From contig CM053243.1 in NCBI GenBank assembly GCA_028583405.1, positions 28,362,116 through 28,426,115 on the forward strand: a stretch of DNA of 64,000 bases. Direction: 5' to 3'. The position numbers and the translations under genes are program-made. Under the pieces are notes generated by a model that worked only from the letters and a program-made list of their open reading frames with translations, had not been told where the DNA came from and did no database searches. Within the stretch, counting starts at the first letter, position 1; each line of letters begins with the position of its first letter. Shown here in pieces: positions 61,385 through 64,000 of the stretch. Source of the stretch: Pogonophryne albipinna (taxonomy: Eukaryota > Chordata > Actinopteri > Perciformes > Artedidraconidae).

Positions 61385-62735
61385 CAACCCGCCTTAAGAG
61401 ACACTATTTTCCGTTTTGAACATTTGACAGATTTATGTTTAAATTCTCTGAGAAAGTTACTGAAAGATACACTTTTGTGTATAAAAGCTGACCACTACCA
61501 TGAAGTACTCTGTTTGAGTAGATTTTGTGAGGATTCTGACTCTTAATGGCAGTTTGTGATTTTGAGGCTTGAAACAAAGGCTGTTTTGACCATTTGACAA
61601 AATTATGCTTAATTCTCTCAGAAAGTTACTGAAAGATACACTTTGTGTATACAAAAGCTGACCACTACCATGAAGTACTCTGAGTAGATTTCGTTAAGAA
61701 TCTGACTCTGAATGGCAGTTTGTGATTTTGAGGCTATGTCAGTGAAGGCTGTTTTGAACATTTGACAGATTTATGTTTAAATTCTCTGAGAAAGTTACTG
61801 AAAGATACACTTTAGTGTATAAAAGCTGAAAAGTAGATAATGAAGTACTTTGTGTCAGTAGATTTCGTTAGGATTCTGCCTCTTAATGGCAGTTTGTGAT
61901 TTTGAGGCTTGAAACAGAGGCTGTTTTGACCATTTGACAAAATTATGCTTAATTCTCTCAAAAAGTTACCGAAAGATACACTTTTATTTTTTAAAAGCTG
62001 AAAAAGTAGATAATTAAGTACTTTGTGTCAGTAGATCTCGTTAAGAATCTGACTCTTAATGGCAGTTTGTGATTTTGAGGCTATTTCAGTGAAGGCTGTT
62101 TTGAACATTTGACAGATTTATGCTTAAATTCTCTCAGAAAGTTACCGAAAGATAAACTTTTGTGTTTAAAAGCTGACCACTACCATGAAAGTACTCTGTG
62201 TCAGGAGATTTCGTCAAGCATCTGACTCTTAATGGCAGTTTGTCATTTTGAGGCTATTTCAGTGAAGGCTATTTTGAACATTTGACTGATTTATGCGTAA
62301 TTCTCTCAAAAAAGTTACCGAAAGATACACTTTTGTGTTTAAAATCTGACCACTACCATGGAAAGTACTCTGTTTTAGTAGATTTCGTCAAGCATCTGAC
62401 TCTTAATGGCAGTTTGTCATTTTGAGGCTATTTCAGTGAAAGCTGTTTTGAACATTTGACAGATTTATGTTTAAATTCCCTGAGAAAGTTACTGAAAGAT
62501 ACACTTTTGTGTATAAAAGCTGAAAAGTAGATAATGAAGTACTTTGTGTCAGTAGATTTCGTTAAGAATCTGACTCTTAATGGCAGTTTGTGATTTTGAG
62601 GCTATTTCAGTGAAGACTGTTTTGAACATTTGACAGATTTATGCTTAAATTCTCTGAGAAAGTTACTGAAAGATACACTTTTGTGTTAAAAAGCTGACCA
62701 CTATCATGAAGTACTCTGTGTCAGGAGATTTCAAC
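61385..62735 (-). repeat. ~172-bp satellite array, inverted block
   Basis: Eight monomers in reverse orientation. The marker GAACATTTGACAGATTTATG (or its variant) has CATTTGAC at about 61421, 61591, 61759, 61931, 62106, 62279, 62454 and 62626, spacing 168-175 bp. The switch in orientation lies at 61346-61384. Confidence 0.88.
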
Positions 62736-63560
62736 ACACAGGGTCTCTACTGTAAACAGAAAAAACATAAAATTACATGATATTATAAGATAAAAAAAAA
62801 AAGTACTTACCAGAGTTTTTCAAGATCAGATACAGGTCAAGAAAATGCATAGAGGAGGTATGGTGCTGGCTCATTAGCCCTCTCACTCTTCTTAGAATGA
62901 TCCTGTGCAATTTTTAAAAGTTGAACTCTTATCCCCTTATAAACCAAAATAACAATAGCCCTTAATTAACACTAATCATTTAAAAAAAAAAAAATTACAT
63001 CTAATTTAGAGAGGACAACTAAAAAAGTGTAAGGTGACTGTTTTAAACTAATTCCATCACATATATATCTTATTTTAATGTGTATTTACTTTAGAGAGTC
63101 CTCTCCTGCTGATATTCAGGTGTGTGTCTGCATATGGTATCTCTGCTTTAAAGAGTCCTTTATCCAGGTGATTAACGATGCTTCTTTTATCCCCCCACAG
63201 AGTGAAACTTAGTTATCACTATTAAAACCTAAATAAGATCTTTTTTAAATTAATATGAATACCTTCTTTGCAAACAGATACTTCCTTGTAGTTAACAGTT
63301 TCACAAAAACTTGAAAAGAAACATCCTTAGCAAGCACTAATCATTTAAAGCAAAACCCTGAATCAAATCTAGAGAGGACAATAACGTTTTTAGGTGTCTT
63401 AGTGAGTGAAAATTAATGGCTGTTTTATTTAGTTTGAGCGTATTTCTTTTTTAAAGACGAACTCCATCCCCTCGCTTCCCACCTCACAGAGAGTGTCTTA
63501 ATCAACATATAGATTAACATCCCAGGCTTATCTCTAACCCTCACATCAAAGGCCAACTCC

Positions 63561-63719
<159 letters not shown>

Positions 63720-63730
63720 ATTGTTCTTAA

Positions 63731-63900
63731 AGGTAGGGGTAGGTCATTTTGGAGAAACCATCTCGAGTGAGCTAGAATTTGAAAGTACACAACCGAAAAT
63801 CTGCCACTTCCTCACAGAGCCCCTCCTCCAGCACACATGAACGCGCTCCACAACCAAAAGAGGGCACGAGATAAGTTTGTGCAAAGATCTCTGGCTGTAG
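63731..63900. mobile_element. TTAA-MITE half, right foldback arm
   Basis: It begins AGGTAGGGGTAGGTCATTTT after TTAA (63727-63730), then GAGAAACCATCTCGAG and GAGCCCCTCCTCC, matching the ends at 1-106 and 17628. It retains the ~40 bp missing from the left arm copy. Confidence 0.7.
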
Positions 63901-64000
63901 GCGTCTGACTCCCGCACAGCTGTGGCATTCGTTTCTTGACTGGCGCTCCGGACGGATGGCGGTAAGTTGTCACAGGCGTCTCTTGGCCAATTTTCTTTTT

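Noticed and set aside
57350..62735. Centromeric alpha-satellite because of the ~172-bp period
   Set aside because: Period alone is not evidence; no CENP-B box was seen and the sequence does not resemble primate alpha satellite. The similarity in size is treated as coincidence.

Overview
This is a vertebrate nuclear genome window, almost certainly from a teleost fish and probably a percomorph. The evidence is two split host genes with GT/AG introns, very long CA/GT microsatellites, and a typical fish mobile-element load (Tc1-like, hAT, piggyBac-type MITEs, L2-type LINEs). I cannot name the species from sequence alone. There are no bacterial, viral or organellar genes, no CRISPR array, and no tRNA or rRNA gene that I could recognise.

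Layout. Positions 1-9480 have no gene: the tail of a TTAA-flanked MITE, a 205 bp GT repeat, then about 9 kb of low-repeat DNA that may hold conserved regulatory blocks. Positions 9480-20.9 kb hold a complete minus-strand rbm26 gene (22 coding exons, 997 aa, RNA-binding protein). A deleted Tc1 element sits in intron 12 and a TTAA MITE in intron 7. Positions 20.9-23.85 kb are a short intergenic stretch of transposon scraps. Positions 23.85-36.0 kb hold a complete minus-strand cyp27c1 gene (9 coding exons, 541 aa), the mitochondrial P450 that makes vitamin A2. L2 LINE copies lie in introns 5 and 8, and a 275 bp CA repeat starts just inside intron 5. Both genes were rebuilt exon by exon; every junction keeps frame.

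From 36.4 kb to the end I see no host gene. This part is layered repeats: a hAT element (36.4-37.1 kb), a 2 kb imperfect palindrome (37.5-39.5 kb), a diverged tandem array (39.75-40.3 kb), an L2 LINE (40.9-44.0 kb), a broken hAT transposase (44.2 kb), a second palindrome split by an LTR-like insert (44.5-47.6 kb), a nest of elements inside a Tc1-derived foldback (49.03-54.76 kb), and a foldback of at least 7.8 kb (56.2 kb to the window end) whose arms contain a ~172 bp satellite. Exact target-site duplications can be read for most of these, so the order of insertion can be reconstructed.

The two genes do not obviously act together. rbm26 is a housekeeping nuclear RNA-decay/processing factor, while cyp27c1 is a tissue-restricted visual-pigment enzyme. 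Their adjacency is a synteny observation. The most unusual material is the satellite-armed foldback, the nested elements with readable insertion order, and the microsatellites at splice donors of both genes.
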